Shown here piece after piece: positions 8,603 to 17,850 of a DNA stretch of 64,000 nucleotides. The stretch comes from Zoogloea sp041908905. Its GTDB lineage: Bacteria > Pseudomonadota > Gammaproteobacteria > Burkholderiales > Rhodocyclaceae. Both the position numbers and the translations under genes were made by a program. Location of the stretch: the NCBI RefSeq assembly GCF_041908905.1, contig NZ_JAYREK010000016.1, positions 1 through 64,000 on the forward strand, in the 5' to 3' direction. The number at the start of each line of letters is the position of its first letter. The first letter of the stretch is position 1. The notes beneath the pieces are model-generated. The model saw only the letters and a program-made list of their open reading frames with translations, did no database searches and was not told the DNA's origin.

Positions 8603-9853
8603 TCAGTGGCGGATGTCTTCGAGCTGGGCGACGGCGTCGAACTCGCGCTGGTTGGCTTCGTGGCGCAGCTTGACGAGGTACATGGTGCCAGCCACGAAGA
8701 GGCCGAAGGCCACCACGACGGTGTTGATCGAGAAGCCCGAGCGGATCAGGAAGGCGTACAGCCCGGTCATCACCAGGATGGACAGGTTCTCGTTGAAGTT
8801 CTGCACCGCGATGGAGTGCCCGGCGCCCATCAGGATGTGGCCGCGGTGCTGCAGCAGGGCGTTCATGGGCACCACGAAGAAGCCGGAGAGGGCCCCGATC
8901 AGCACCATCAGCACCATCGCCACGGACATGTCGGTGACGAAGATCATCACGTTGACGATGATGCCCATCGCGATGCCCAGCGGGATCACCCGTACCGCCG
9001 AACGCATCGACACCATGCGCGCCGCCATGACCGCGCCGATCGCCACGCCCACCGCCACCACGCCCTGGAGCATCGAGGCCTTGGAGAGGTCGAGGTGGAG
9101 GGCCTGCTCGGCCCACTTGATCACGATGAACTGCAGCGTCGCGCCGGCACCCCAGAACAGGGTGGTGGTGGCGAGGGAGATCTGCCCCAGCTTGTCCCGC
9201 CACAGCAGCTTGAGGCAGTGGTTGAAGTCGTGGATGAGGTAGAGGGGGTTCGACTTGAGGGCCTTGTGGTCCACCCCGGTGTCGGGCACCTTGAGGTTGA
9301 ACAGCGCGGCGATGACGTAAAGTGTGCCGATCACGCACAGGGCGATCTCGGGCACGGTGTCGACGTAGGGCAGATTGAGGGACAGCAGGGTGTCGGCGAT
9401 GGCCGGCTTGATGAGCACGCCGCCGACCAGGGTGCCGAGGATGATGGCGCCCACCGTGAGCCCCTCGATCCAGCCGTTGGCGACGACCAGCAGGCGGGCC
9501 GGCAGGTATTCGGTGAGAATGCCGTACTTGGCCGGCGAATAGGCCGCCGCGCCGAGGCCGACCACCGCATAGGCGGCCAGCGGATGCACCCCGAAGAACA
9601 TCAGCGAGCAGCCGGCGATCTTGATGGTGTTGCTGATCAGCATCACCCGCCACTTGGGCATCGAGTCCGCAAACGCGCCCACGAAGGCCGCCAGGGCCAC
9701 GTAGGAAACCGTGAAGAAGAGCTTCAGCAGCGGTTCGTACTCCTGGGGCGCCTGCATCTCCCGCAGCAGGTAGATGGATGCAATCAGCAGGGCATTGTCG
9801 GCCAGCGCAGAAAAGAACTGCGCCGCCATGATCATGTAAAAACCGAAGGGCAT
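8603..9853 (-). CDS. lplT: Lysophospholipid transporter LplT-like MFS protein
   Basis: A 416-residue, 12-helix MFS protein. The FFSALADNALL motif near the N-terminus, GAAAYSPAKYGILTEYLP and ANGWIEG are hallmarks of LplT, which flips lysophospholipids inward for re-acylation. In E. coli lplT is next to aas (acyltransferase/acyl-ACP synthetase); here no acyltransferase gene is adjacent, so the exact substrate is inferred from family only. It diverges from a LysR-type regulator. Confidence 0.85.
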   Translation of the reverse strand: MPFGFYMIMAAQFFSALADNALLIASIYLLREMQAPQEYEPLLKLFFTVSYVALAAFVGAFADSMPKWRVMLISNTIKIAGCSLMFFGVHPLAAYAVVGLGAAAYSPAKYGILTEYLPARLLVVANGWIEGLTVGAIILGTLVGGVLIKPAIADTLLSLNLPYVDTVPEIALCVIGTLYVIAALFNLKVPDTGVDHKALKSNPLYLIHDFNHCLKLLWRDKLGQISLATTTLFWGAGATLQFIVIKWAEQALHLDLSKASMLQGVVAVGVAIGAVMAARMVSMRSAVRVIPLGIAMGIIVNVMIFVTDMSVAMVLMVLIGALSGFFVVPMNALLQHRGHILMGAGHSIAVQNFNENLSILVMTGLYAFLIRSGFSINTVVVAFGLFVAGTMYLVKLRHEANQREFDAVAQLEDIRH

Positions 9854-9939
9854 CGCGGGCGGACGGGGCTCGGTGAATTTGACGGACCGCGCTTTATACC
9901 ACGAAGGCTATGCGCGCTTCTGGCGACGGGGTCAATGTT

Positions 9940-9957
9940 ATGGTCCAATATAACCAT
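9940..9957. promoter_or_regulatory. Possible LysR-type operator between lplT and the LysR gene
   Basis: ATGGT-N8-ACCAT forms an imperfect palindrome in the 126-bp AT-rich divergent region, 22 bases before the LysR start. Position and symmetry fit an autoregulatory LysR site, but no experimental consensus for this regulator is known to me. Confidence 0.35.
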
Positions 9958-9979
9958 CCATAAATCACTTTTATAACCT

Positions 9980-10894
9980 ATGGCCGATCGTCGCCTTCAG
10001 GTTTTCCACGCGGTGGCGCGCCACGGCTCCTTCACGCGGGCCGCCGAAGCCTTGTTCATGACCCAGCCGGCGGTGACCTTCCAGATCAAGCAGCTGGAAG
10101 AGCAGTTCAATGCCCGCCTGTTCGACCGGGGCCACGGCCGCGTCACCCTCACGCCGGCGGGGGATCTGGTGATGGCCTACGCGGAGCGCATCCTCGGCCT
10201 CACCGACGAGATGGAGATGCGGGTCTCCGAGCTCACCGACGAGCTGTCGGGCGTGCTCCACCTGGGCGTCAGCACGACCATCGGCGCCTACTGGCTGCCG
10301 TGGCTGATCGCCGGGTTCAAGCGGCTCTACCCGCGGGTGGTGCCGCGGGTGTCGGTGGGCAACTCCCAGTTCGTCGAGAACCGGGTGATCGACCGCGGCC
10401 TGGACGTGGGGCTCATCGAGATCGTCACCGACGAGCCCACCCTGGAGCGCCGCGAGGCCGGCCGGGACGACCTGCTGCTGATCGTGCCGCCCAGCCACCC
10501 GCTGGCGGGGGAGGCGTCGGTGAAGGCGTCGCAACTGGCCGGCCTGCCGCTGATCCACCGCGATCCGGGCAACGCGATCCGCGACCTGGTGGATCAGTTC
10601 TTCGCCTCGTCGGGGGTGTCGGCCGAGGAAGTCAAGGTGACGGCCGAGGTGGGCAGCCTCGACACCGTCAAGCACATGGTGGCCCAGGGCTTCGGCTTCG
10701 CCATCGCCTCCCGCGCGGCGATCCTCGGCGAAATCCGCGCCGGCACGCTGGTGGGCGTGCCCCTCGACCCGCCGCTGTATACTCCCCTCGAAGTCATCGT
10801 GCTCAAGGACAAGTTCCGCTCCCGCCTGGTCGACACCTTCGCCGCTTTCGCCATCAGCGAGATCGCCCGCCTGTCGGCCGACAGAAAACCCTAG
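9980..10894 (+). CDS. LysR-type transcriptional regulator (CysL/CbbR-like)
   Basis: A 304-residue regulator. An N-terminal winged helix-turn-helix (residues 1-60, with HGSFTRAAEALFMTQPAVTFQIKQLEEQ motif) is followed by the two-lobed effector domain (about 90-295). Overall pattern resembles the CbbR/CysL branch. The ATG at 9980 has no visible Shine-Dalgarno sequence. It is divergent to lplT, which it may control, and is followed 14 bases later by alr. The effector is unknown. Confidence 0.85.
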   Translation: MADRRLQVFHAVARHGSFTRAAEALFMTQPAVTFQIKQLEEQFNARLFDRGHGRVTLTPAGDLVMAYAERILGLTDEMEMRVSELTDELSGVLHLGVSTTIGAYWLPWLIAGFKRLYPRVVPRVSVGNSQFVENRVIDRGLDVGLIEIVTDEPTLERREAGRDDLLLIVPPSHPLAGEASVKASQLAGLPLIHRDPGNAIRDLVDQFFASSGVSAEEVKVTAEVGSLDTVKHMVAQGFGFAIASRAAILGEIRAGTLVGVPLDPPLYTPLEVIVLKDKFRSRLVDTFAAFAISEIARLSADRKP

Positions 10895-10908
10895 TTCCAG
10901 GTCTCCCC

Positions 10909-11994
10909 ATGCCCCGTCCGATCCGCGCCACCATCGACCTCGCGGCCCTGCGTCACAACTATCTTCTCGCCCGACAGCGGGCCGGCAGCGCCCGGGCCTT
11001 CGCGGTGGTCAAGGCCAACGCCTACGGCCACGGGCTCGAGCGGGCGATCGAGGCCCTCGCCGATGTCGCCGATGGCTTCGCGCTCCTCGATCTGGCCGAG
11101 GCGCGGGCCCTGCGTGCCGCCGGCGTCACGGCGCCGATCGCGCTGCTCGAAGGCTTCTTCGAGCCGGCCGACCTGGCCGAGGTGCTGGCCCTGGGCCTCA
11201 CGCCGGCGATCCACAACGACGCCCAGCTCGGCATGCTGGAGCGGGCGGCGCTGGCCGGGCCCCTCGACGTGCTGCTCAAGATCAACACCGGCATGAACCG
11301 CCTCGGCTTCACCGCCGACACCTTCGCGCCGGCCCTGGCGCGCCTGCGGGCCCTGCCGGCGGTGCGCGGGATCACCCTGATGACCCACTTCGCCCGCGCC
11401 GACGACGAGGTGGGCGTGGCCGGCCAGCTGGCCACCTTCCGGCGGATCAGCGCCGGGCTGGACTACCCCGTGAGCCTCGCCAACTCGGCGGCGCTGCTGA
11501 GGTTTCCCGAGGCCCTGGGGCAGGTGGCGCGGCCGGGGATCATCCTCTACGGCGGCTCGCCGATGCCCGCGCTGCAGAGCGCCGAGGCCATCGGCCTGCG
11601 CCCGGTGATGACCTTCACCAGCGAGATCATCGGCGTGCAGGAGATCGCCGCCGGCGAGCGGGTCGGCTATGGCGGCACCTTTGTCGCCGAGGGGCCGACG
11701 CGGGTCGGCGTGGTGGCCTGCGGCTACGCCGACGGCTATCCCCGCCACGCCCCCACCGGCACCCCGATCCTGGTGGGCGGGCGGCGCACCCGCACCCTCG
11801 GCCGGGTCTCGATGGACATGCTGGCCTGCGATCTGTCCCACCTCCCCGAGGCGGGCGTCGGCACGCCGGTCACCCTGTGGGGCGAGGGCCTCGCCGCCGA
11901 CGAGGTGGCCACGGCGGCGGGCACCATCAGCTACGAGCTCTTCTGTGCGCTGGCGCCCCGCGTGCCGGTGGTGGTGCGGGGGCGCGCCGCCTGA
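10909..11994 (+). CDS. alr: Alanine racemase
   Basis: A 361-residue PLP enzyme that interconverts L- and D-alanine for peptidoglycan. The PLP lysine is K35 in AVVKANAYGHG. The second catalytic base, Tyr, is in RVGYGGTF, and RPGIILYGGSP and GRVSMDML are family motifs. The ATG at 10909 gives the standard family length; the frame is open far upstream, but that part lies inside the LysR gene. The stop overlaps the radA ATG by one base, so alr-radA is an operon. Confidence 0.96.
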   Translation: MPRPIRATIDLAALRHNYLLARQRAGSARAFAVVKANAYGHGLERAIEALADVADGFALLDLAEARALRAAGVTAPIALLEGFFEPADLAEVLALGLTPAIHNDAQLGMLERAALAGPLDVLLKINTGMNRLGFTADTFAPALARLRALPAVRGITLMTHFARADDEVGVAGQLATFRRISAGLDYPVSLANSAALLRFPEALGQVARPGIILYGGSPMPALQSAEAIGLRPVMTFTSEIIGVQEIAAGERVGYGGTFVAEGPTRVGVVACGYADGYPRHAPTGTPILVGGRRTRTLGRVSMDMLACDLSHLPEAGVGTPVTLWGEGLAADEVATAAGTISYELFCALAPRVPVVVRGRAA

Positions 11995-13370
11995 TGGCCA
12001 AGCCGAAGACGGTGCACGTCTGTTCCGAATGCGGCGGCAAGTCGCCCCGCTGGCAGGGCCAGTGTCCCCACTGCCAGGCCTGGAATACCCTGGTCGAGTC
12101 GGTGGTCGAGCCCGATGCGCCGGTGGCCAAGCGCTTCGCCGCGCTGGCCGGTGACAGCGGCCGCCTGCAGACCCTGGCCGACATCCGCCCGCGGGAGACC
12201 TCCCGGGTGCCCACCGGCATCGACGAGTTCGACCGGGTGCTCGGCGGCGGGCTGGTGCCCGGCGGCGTGGTGCTGATCGGCGGCGACCCGGGCATCGGCA
12301 AGTCCACCCTGTTGCTGCAGGCGCTGGCGCTGCTCTCCGGCCGCCTCAAGGCGCTCTACGTGAGCGGCGAGGAGTCCGCCGAGCAGGTGGCCCTGCGGGC
12401 GGCCCGGCTGCAGCTCGACGCCCACGGCCTGCAGCTGCTGCCCGAGATCAACCTGGAGCGCATCCTCGCCACCCTGCGCGACGTCAAGCCCGACGTGGCG
12501 GTGGTTGATTCGATCCAGACCGTCTATTCCGAAACCCTCGGCTCGGCGCCGGGCTCGGTGGCCCAGGTGCGCGAGTGCGCGGCCCAGCTCACGCGCTTCG
12601 CCAAGCAGGGCGGCACCACGCTGATCATGGTCGGCCACGTCACCAAGGACGGCGCGCTGGCCGGCCCGCGGGTGCTGGAGCACATCGTCGACACGGTGCT
12701 GTACTTCGAGGGCGACACCCACTCCAGCTTCCGGCTGGTGCGGGCCTTCAAGAACCGCTTCGGCGCCGTCAATGAGCTGGGCGTCTTCGCGATGACCGAG
12801 AAGGGGCTGAAGGGCGTCTCCAACCCGTCGGCGATCTTTCTGTCCCAGCACGGGCAGCAGGTGTCGGGCTCCTGCGTGCTGGTCACCCAGGAGGGCACCC
12901 GGCCGCTGCTGGTCGAGATCCAGGCCCTCGTGGACAGCGCCCACAGCCCCAGCCCGCGGCGCCTGTCGGTGGGGCTCGAGCAGAACCGGCTGGCGATGCT
13001 GCTGGCGGTGCTCCATCGCCACGCCGGCGTGGTGTGCTTCGACCAGGACGTGTTCGTGAATGCGGTGGGCGGCGTCAAGATCGCCGAGCCGGCGGCCGAC
13101 CTGGCGGTGCTGCTGGCGATCGTCTCGTCCCTCACCAACCGACCGCTACCCCGGGCGCTGGTGGTGTTTGGCGAGGTTGGCCTGGCAGGCGAGATCCGCC
13201 CGGCGCCCCGCGGCCAGGAGCGCCTCAAGGAGTCCGCCAAGCTGGGCTTCACGGTGGCCCTGGTGCCCAAGGCCAACGCCCCCAAACACGAGATCCCCGG
13301 CATGCGCGTGATCGCCGTCGAGCGCATCGAAGAGGCCCTCGAGCGCCTGCGCGAGCTGGGATCCGATTGA
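11994..13370 (+). CDS. radA: DNA repair protein RadA (Sms)
   Basis: A 458-residue ATPase that drives branch migration in recombination and repair. It has a four-cysteine zinc finger (C10, C13, C24, C27), a RecA-like core with Walker A GDPGIGKST at 97-105, the RadA-specific KNRFG motif, and a C-terminal Lon-protease-like domain. The start codon overlaps the alr stop (TGATG), and this start places the zinc finger correctly. Confidence 0.97.
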   Translation: MAKPKTVHVCSECGGKSPRWQGQCPHCQAWNTLVESVVEPDAPVAKRFAALAGDSGRLQTLADIRPRETSRVPTGIDEFDRVLGGGLVPGGVVLIGGDPGIGKSTLLLQALALLSGRLKALYVSGEESAEQVALRAARLQLDAHGLQLLPEINLERILATLRDVKPDVAVVDSIQTVYSETLGSAPGSVAQVRECAAQLTRFAKQGGTTLIMVGHVTKDGALAGPRVLEHIVDTVLYFEGDTHSSFRLVRAFKNRFGAVNELGVFAMTEKGLKGVSNPSAIFLSQHGQQVSGSCVLVTQEGTRPLLVEIQALVDSAHSPSPRRLSVGLEQNRLAMLLAVLHRHAGVVCFDQDVFVNAVGGVKIAEPAADLAVLLAIVSSLTNRPLPRALVVFGEVGLAGEIRPAPRGQERLKESAKLGFTVALVPKANAPKHEIPGMRVIAVERIEEALERLRELGSD

Positions 13371-13554
13371 ATCCGCCCTGCCAGGCATTGCCGTACGGCG
13401 GAAATGCCGCGAAAACCTCCAGATTCGTGCCACACTCGCGGGCGGGCAGGGTAAGCTATCGGATACGGGTGGTGTGGTGTGCAGAGGCGGCACCGGGCGT
13501 CACCTGTGGAGACTCCTGTAACCACCCATTTCTTTCATCCATACAAGACGAGCT

Positions 13555-13827
13555 ATGAACAAGACTGAACTGATCGAAGCGCTGGCGGGCAAGAGTGGTC
13601 TGACCAAGGCCGATGCCGGCCGCGCCGTTGACGGCGTGATGGAGATCATCACCGAGGCCCTCGCGAAGGGCGAGAGCGTTACCCTCGTTGGTTTTGGCAC
13701 CTTCTCCGTGGGCGAGCGTGCCGCACGTGTCGGTCGCAACCCGCAAACCGGCGCCGAGATCCAGATTGCTGCCTCCAAGCAGCCCAAGTTCTCGGCCGGC
13801 TCCAAGCTGAAGGACGCCGTGAACTGA
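13555..13827 (+). CDS. hupB: DNA-binding protein HU
   Basis: A 90-residue histone-like nucleoid protein with the full HU fold: dimerization helices, GFGTFSVGERAARVGRNPQTG arm region and the FSAGSKLKDAVN tail. The length is standard. It bends DNA nonspecifically. The 184-bp region before it contains no other gene and should carry its promoter. A strong terminator follows. Confidence 0.96.
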   Translation: MNKTELIEALAGKSGLTKADAGRAVDGVMEIITEALAKGESVTLVGFGTFSVGERAARVGRNPQTGAEIQIAASKQPKFSAGSKLKDAVN

Positions 13828-13880
13828 CACGGCCTGCCGTAGCTCCCGCCGGCCGCCGAAATGGTCGGTCCGGGCAAGAA

Positions 13881-13907
13881 AGGCGACCTGCGGGTCGCCT
13901 TTTTTTG
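13881..13907 (+). terminator. Rho-independent terminator after hupB
   Basis: AGGCGACC (13881-13888) and GGTCGCCT (13893-13900) form a perfect 8-bp stem with a TGCG loop, followed by a run of T residues. It is a textbook terminator for hupB. Confidence 0.92.
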
Positions 13908-14187
13908 TGCTCTTTCGGCGGCTTCATCCCGCTGGACTGCCGTACCGGCCTGCGGCGGCGTGAAAGAGCGCACGTCCGCCCGCGGTATAAGGGATTTTCT
14001 TACACGCTCTTTGACGCTTTCAGAAACAATAAAAATGAGAATATCACTAAAATAACATCAAGGCGGGTTTGAGACGCCGCCGGTCGTGGTTCGAGCCACA
14101 CCCGAGAGAAGGCACCCGGCACGCCCCGACCCCAGCAGAGAAGGTCCGGTGCACGGGCGAGGGCGAAACGGCCTCAACGAGGAGCGC
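13908..14187. other. Spacer upstream of the HD-GYP gene
   Basis: About 280 bases with an AT-rich patch (roughly 13985-14055) among GC-rich flanks. It probably holds the HD-GYP promoter. A TGAGAAT half site at about 14034 resembles half a Fur box, but the other half does not match. No credible gene was found. Confidence 0.5.
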
Positions 14188-14190
14188 ATG

Positions 14191-15036
14191 ATGAACAGCA
14201 AGATCGCAGCAAACCAATTTCAATCCGTCGTGCCCGATGCCCGGGCCGAAGGCATGCAGCCCGCCCCCGTGCCGGGCGCTCCGCAGGCGGACGAACGGGA
14301 AGCCGCCGCCGCCCGTGCCCAGCTCAATCGCCTGATGCGGGAGCTGCAGGACGTGCGCGACCAGCGCGACGAGGCCTTCCGCGCCCTCGAGCGGGCCCAC
14401 CAGGACACCCTGTTCCGCCTGGCCCGCGCCGCCGAGCACAAGGACGGCGAAGTCGGGGCCCACATGCAGCGGGTCGGGGCCTTCTCGGCGATGATCGCCG
14501 AGGCCCTGGGTTGCCCCAACGAGTATTGCGAGATGCTCTACAAGGCGGCCCAGATGCACGACATCGGCAAGATCGGCATCCACGAGAGCATCCTGCGCAA
14601 GACCGGGCCGCTGACCTCCGACGAGTGGCGCCTGATGCGCGAGCACCCGCGGATCGGCGCCAGCATTCTGGCCGGCTCCGACGCGCCGGTGCTGGAGCTG
14701 GCGGCCGAGGTGTCGATGGCTCACCACGAGCACTTCAGCGGCGCGGGCTACCCCCAGGGCCTGAGCGGCGAGGCGATCCCGCTGTCCGGGCGCATCGTGG
14801 CCCTGGCCGACTTCTTCGATACCCTGTCGATCGACCGTTGCTACCGACCGGCGCGCGGCGACGCCGAGATCCTGGACATGATCCGCGAGCGGCGCGGCCA
14901 GCAGTTCGACCCGCGGGTGGTGGATGTCTTCTTCGGGATCGTGGACAAGCTGCTGGTGGCCCGGGATGCGATCAACGCGGTCGAGGAGATCACCGACGTG
15001 ACCGACTCCGACCCGGACTGGTGCCTGATCTTCTGA
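14191..15036 (+). CDS. HD-GYP domain protein (cyclic di-GMP phosphodiesterase type)
   Basis: A 281-residue protein with a disordered/coiled-coil N-terminus (about 30-70) and one HD-GYP domain. Metal and signature residues are visible: H-D in AAQMHDIGKIGI, HHEHF, the GYP motif in SGAGYP, and FFDTLS. The family hydrolyses cyclic di-GMP. No receiver or membrane domain is present, so its input is not obvious. An adjacent ATG at 14188 is possible; 14191 gives better spacing (6 bases) from GGAG at 14181-14184. Confidence 0.87.
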   Translation: MNSKIAANQFQSVVPDARAEGMQPAPVPGAPQADEREAAAARAQLNRLMRELQDVRDQRDEAFRALERAHQDTLFRLARAAEHKDGEVGAHMQRVGAFSAMIAEALGCPNEYCEMLYKAAQMHDIGKIGIHESILRKTGPLTSDEWRLMREHPRIGASILAGSDAPVLELAAEVSMAHHEHFSGAGYPQGLSGEAIPLSGRIVALADFFDTLSIDRCYRPARGDAEILDMIRERRGQQFDPRVVDVFFGIVDKLLVARDAINAVEEITDVTDSDPDWCLIF

Positions 15037-15054
15037 GGCCCCCGCGGGGGCCTT
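15037..15054. terminator. GC palindrome between converging genes
   Basis: GGCCCCCGCGGGGGCC (15037-15052) is a perfect palindrome directly after the HD-GYP stop, but only TT follows. It probably acts as a shared terminator or stabilising hairpin. Confidence 0.4.
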
Positions 15055-15063
15055 GGGCCCTCT

Positions 15064-15843
15064 TTACTGTTGCGTGTCGAGGATGCGGTCGACGAAGCCC
15101 GCCACCGCCTCGATGACGGCCGCCGGCTGGTCCTTGTGGGGCGAGTGGCGGCAGTCGGCCAGCTTGACGAGGTCCACGTCGCGGGCCTGGCCGGCGATGC
15201 GGTCGATCTGGTCGAGGGTGCCGTATTCGTCGTCCTCGCCCTGGATCGCCATCACCGGGCAGGCGATGCGCGGGAGGTATTCCTCGATGTTCCAGGCGCG
15301 GAATTCGGGGCTCAGCCAGATCCGCTGCCAGGCCTCGAAGACCGTGGCGGCGTCGGCGTGGTAGCGGCCGAGGCGCTGGATCAGGTCGGTCCGGGCGGCG
15401 ACCGCGACGGCGTCGCGGATGCCGGCCAGGGTGATCTCCTCGACCAGTACATGGGGCGCCATCACGACGATACCCGACAGGGGGCGCGGGCTGCCGCCGG
15501 CGTTGATCAGCGAGATCGAGCCGCCGTCGCTGTGGCCGAACAGGAAAGGCCGCTCCAGCTCCAGGGCGTCGAGCAGGGCCGGCAGCACGTCCAGCGCCTG
15601 CTCGTGCATGTAGCGGGGCGTGTTGGGTGCGCTGCGCGGCGTCGAGCGGCCGTAGCCGTAGCGCGAATAGACCACCGCCTCGCAGCCGGTGGCGTCCGCC
15701 ACCTTCTGCGGGAAATCCCGCCACATCGAGATCGAGCCCAGCCCTTCGTGGAGGAACACCATGGCCGGCGCGCCCGCCCGCGGGTGGGCCGAGGCGAGGC
15801 GGACGAACTCGAGGTCGGTGTCGAGGATGCGGACGGTCTTCAT
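15064..15843 (-). CDS. Alpha/beta-fold hydrolase
   Basis: A 259-residue cytoplasmic hydrolase. The nucleophile elbow is GHSDGG (Ser), the oxyanion region is FLHEGLGS, the acid is in GEDDEYGT and the catalytic His is in CRHSPHKD, so the triad is complete. It resembles MhpC/haloperoxidase-type esterases. The substrate is not predictable from sequence or neighbours. Confidence 0.83.
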   Translation of the reverse strand: MKTVRILDTDLEFVRLASAHPRAGAPAMVFLHEGLGSISMWRDFPQKVADATGCEAVVYSRYGYGRSTPRSAPNTPRYMHEQALDVLPALLDALELERPFLFGHSDGGSISLINAGGSPRPLSGIVVMAPHVLVEEITLAGIRDAVAVAARTDLIQRLGRYHADAATVFEAWQRIWLSPEFRAWNIEEYLPRIACPVMAIQGEDDEYGTLDQIDRIAGQARDVDLVKLADCRHSPHKDQPAAVIEAVAGFVDRILDTQQ

Positions 15844-15917
15844 CGGGGCTCCGGTCGATAGCTCATATAGAGGGGTGGAGCGGGATTATCCCGCAAACCA
15901 CCCCCGCGGGGCGCGCG

Positions 15918-17236
15918 TCAGTGCAGCTTGACGTGGGGTTCGGTGCGCCGCGTGATCATCCGCGCCAGCGTGTCGAGCGCGACCTTGACCCAGCCGTGCA
16001 GGGCCAGCTCGTGCATCTTGTACAGGGAGGTGTACATCAGCTTGGCGAAGCGGCCTTCGATGAACAGGTCGCCCCGGGCCAGCCCGCCCATCATGTTGCC
16101 GACGGTGCTGAACTCGCCGAGCGACACCAGCGATCCGAAATCCTTGTAGCGGTAGTCCTCCAGCGGCTTGCCGGCCAGGCGGCGGCGGATCTGCCTGAGC
16201 AGGTGGGTGGCCTGCTGGTGGGCGGCCTGGGCGCGGGGCGGCACGAAGCCGTTCTTCTCGGGCCACGGGCAGGCGGCGCAGTCGCCCATCGCGAAGACGT
16301 TGTCGTCGAGGGTGGTCTGCAGGGTCTGGCGCACCAGGAGCTGGTTGATGCGGTTGGTCTCCAGGCCGTCGAGGCGGGTGAGGAACTCGGGGCCCTTCAC
16401 GCCGGCGGCCCACACCACCAGCTCGGCCGGCAGCACCCGGCCGTCGGCGAGGCGCACGCCGTCTGGCAGCACCTCGGCCACCTTGGCGTTGGTGTGCACA
16501 TCGACGCCGAGGGAGCGCAGCAGCTTCTCGGTGGAGTTCGACAGGCGCTCGGGCAGGGCGGGCAGCACGCGGGGCGCGGCCTCGATCACCGACAGCTTGA
16601 TGTCCTTGTCGGCGTCGACCCGGTCGAGGCCGTAGGCCACCACCTCGCGGGTGGTGTGGTGCAGCTCGGCGGCCAGCTCGACGCCGGTGGCGCCGGCGCC
16701 GATGATCGCCATGTGGAGCTGCTCCGGCCGCAGGGGCGTGCCCTGGGCGTGGGCGCGCACGCAGGCGTTCACCATGCGTACGTGGAAGCGCCGGGCGTCT
16801 CGAGCTTCATCGCGTTCTCGCGTACGCCCGGCGTCCCGAAATCGTTGCTCTGGCTGCCCACCGAGATGATCAGGGTGTCGTAGGGGAAGGAGCGGGCGGG
16901 GGTGACCTGCTGGCCTTCGGCGTCGACGTAGGGCGCCACATGGACCAGGCGCTGTCGGCGGTCGAGCCCGGTCATCTCGCCGATGCGGAAATGGAAGTGG
17001 TGCCAGTGGGCCTGGGCCAGGTAGCCGACCTCGTGGTCGCCGATGTCCATGCTGCCGGCGGCGATCTCGTGGAGCTTGGGTTTCCAGATGTGGGTGCGGG
17101 TGCGGTCGATCAGGGTGATGTCGGCCTTGCCGCGGCGGCCGAGGGTGTCGCCGAGGCGGGTGGCGAGCTCGAGACCTCCGGCGCCTCCGCCGACGATGAC
17201 GATTCTGTGCAGACGATTGCCGGCTTGCGTGTTCAT
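15918..17236 (-). pseudogene. ndh: Type II NADH dehydrogenase, frameshifted
   Basis: Two adjacent frames together encode one complete NDH-2-like flavoprotein, which oxidises NADH to reduce quinone at the inner membrane. The N-terminal part (17236 to 16769) has the FAD motif VGGGAGGLE, ends in ...LETPGASTYAW and then stops. The C-terminal part continues in another frame with ARRFHVRM, the NADH-binding IIGAGATGVELAAEL, the second FAD motif VFAMGDCA, and a C-terminal amphipathic membrane-binding tail. The frames join near 16784-16801. Inserting one extra copy of GACGCCCGGC there would restore a continuous frame reading ETPGDARRFH, so a 10-bp slippage deletion is suspected. GGAGGAG precedes the ATG at 17236. 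It may be a real null mutation or an assembly error. Confidence 0.8.
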
Positions 17237-17377
17237 CAGCGCTCTCCTCCGAGTTTGTAAAATTCTCGAGATTTTATTGTAGGGCTTTTGTGCACCGCAG
17301 CAAACCGGTCTGGGGTCCTCGTTTACCCTGATGAAACACGGCCTCCAGAAGAAATTTCATCGAACTGCATCAAAGGG

Positions 17378-17406
17378 CTTCCAATTTCGAAAAGCGCATG
17401 TATAAT
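17378..17406 (+). promoter_or_regulatory. Promoter of the tRNA-Arg cluster
   Basis: A perfect TATAAT -10 box (17401-17406) lies 15 bases before the first tRNA. A weak -35 (TTCCAA, 17379-17384) sits 16 bases upstream. This is typical of a stable-RNA promoter. Confidence 0.6.
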
Positions 17407-17420
17407 CTCGGCTCTTCAAC

Positions 17421-17497
17421 GCGCCCGTAGCTCAGTTGGATAGAGTACTTGGCTACGAACCAAGGGGTCGTGGGTTCGAATCCTGCCGGGCGCGCCA
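17421..17497 (+). tRNA. tRNA-Arg (anticodon ACG), copy 1
   Basis: The 77-base cloverleaf has acceptor stem GCGCCCG with CGGGCGC, anticodon stem TTGG/CCAA around loop CTACGAA (anticodon ACG, reading CGU and, after A34-to-inosine editing, CGC/CGA), T-loop GTTCGAATC, discriminator G and an encoded CCA. Confidence 0.97.
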
Positions 17498-17508
17498 GTT
17501 TTGCAAGA

Positions 17509-17528
17509 GTGACTTTCGAGTCACCTGT
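17509..17528 (+). other. UUCG-capped hairpin in tRNA spacer
   Basis: GTGACT-TTCG-AGTCAC (17509-17524), followed by CTGTTTT, lies 12 bases after tRNA copy 1. It could be an RNase processing signal or partial terminator in the tricistronic tRNA transcript. Confidence 0.45.
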
Positions 17529-17597
17529 TTTGATTGACACGATGTCGGTTGCAGTGCAGCCGGTGGTTGGTCAAAATCGTTGGGTTGTTGTATGTGT

Positions 17598-17674
17598 GCG
17601 CCCGTAGCTCAGTTGGATAGAGTACTTGGCTACGAACCAAGGGGTCGTGGGTTCGAATCCTGCCGGGCGCGCCA
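17598..17674 (+). tRNA. tRNA-Arg (anticodon ACG), copy 2
   Basis: This is identical over all 77 bases to copy 1, including the encoded CCA. It follows copy 1 after an unrelated 100-base spacer and probably shares its transcript. Confidence 0.97.
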
Positions 17675-17769
17675 AAGTTTCAGCAATCATCCCGAGTCAT
17701 CGGGGCGGTTGATTCGGTCGATGTGGCGGCTGCGCTTGCGGTGCCGCAATCGGCTGAAAGTTGGGTTAT

Positions 17770-17846
17770 GCGCCCGTAGCTCAGTTGGATAGAGTACTTG
17801 GCTACGAACCAAGGGGTCGTGGGTTCGAATCCTGCCGGGCGCGCCA
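17770..17846 (+). tRNA. tRNA-Arg (anticodon ACG), copy 3
   Basis: This is the third identical 77-base copy with encoded CCA, 95 bases after copy 2. A strong terminator follows 4 bases later, so it ends the cluster. Confidence 0.97.
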
Positions 17847-17850
17847 GACA

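Noticed and set aside
14020..14055. AT-rich patch with TGAGAAT before the HD-GYP gene, resembling the Fur boxes at 6835 and 18043
   Set aside because: Only one half matches; the second half (TCACTAA) does not fit, so a Fur site is not supported.
17421..17846. Three repeats with spacers as a CRISPR-like array
   Set aside because: The 77-base repeats fold as complete tRNA-Arg genes with CCA ends and a tRNA-type promoter.
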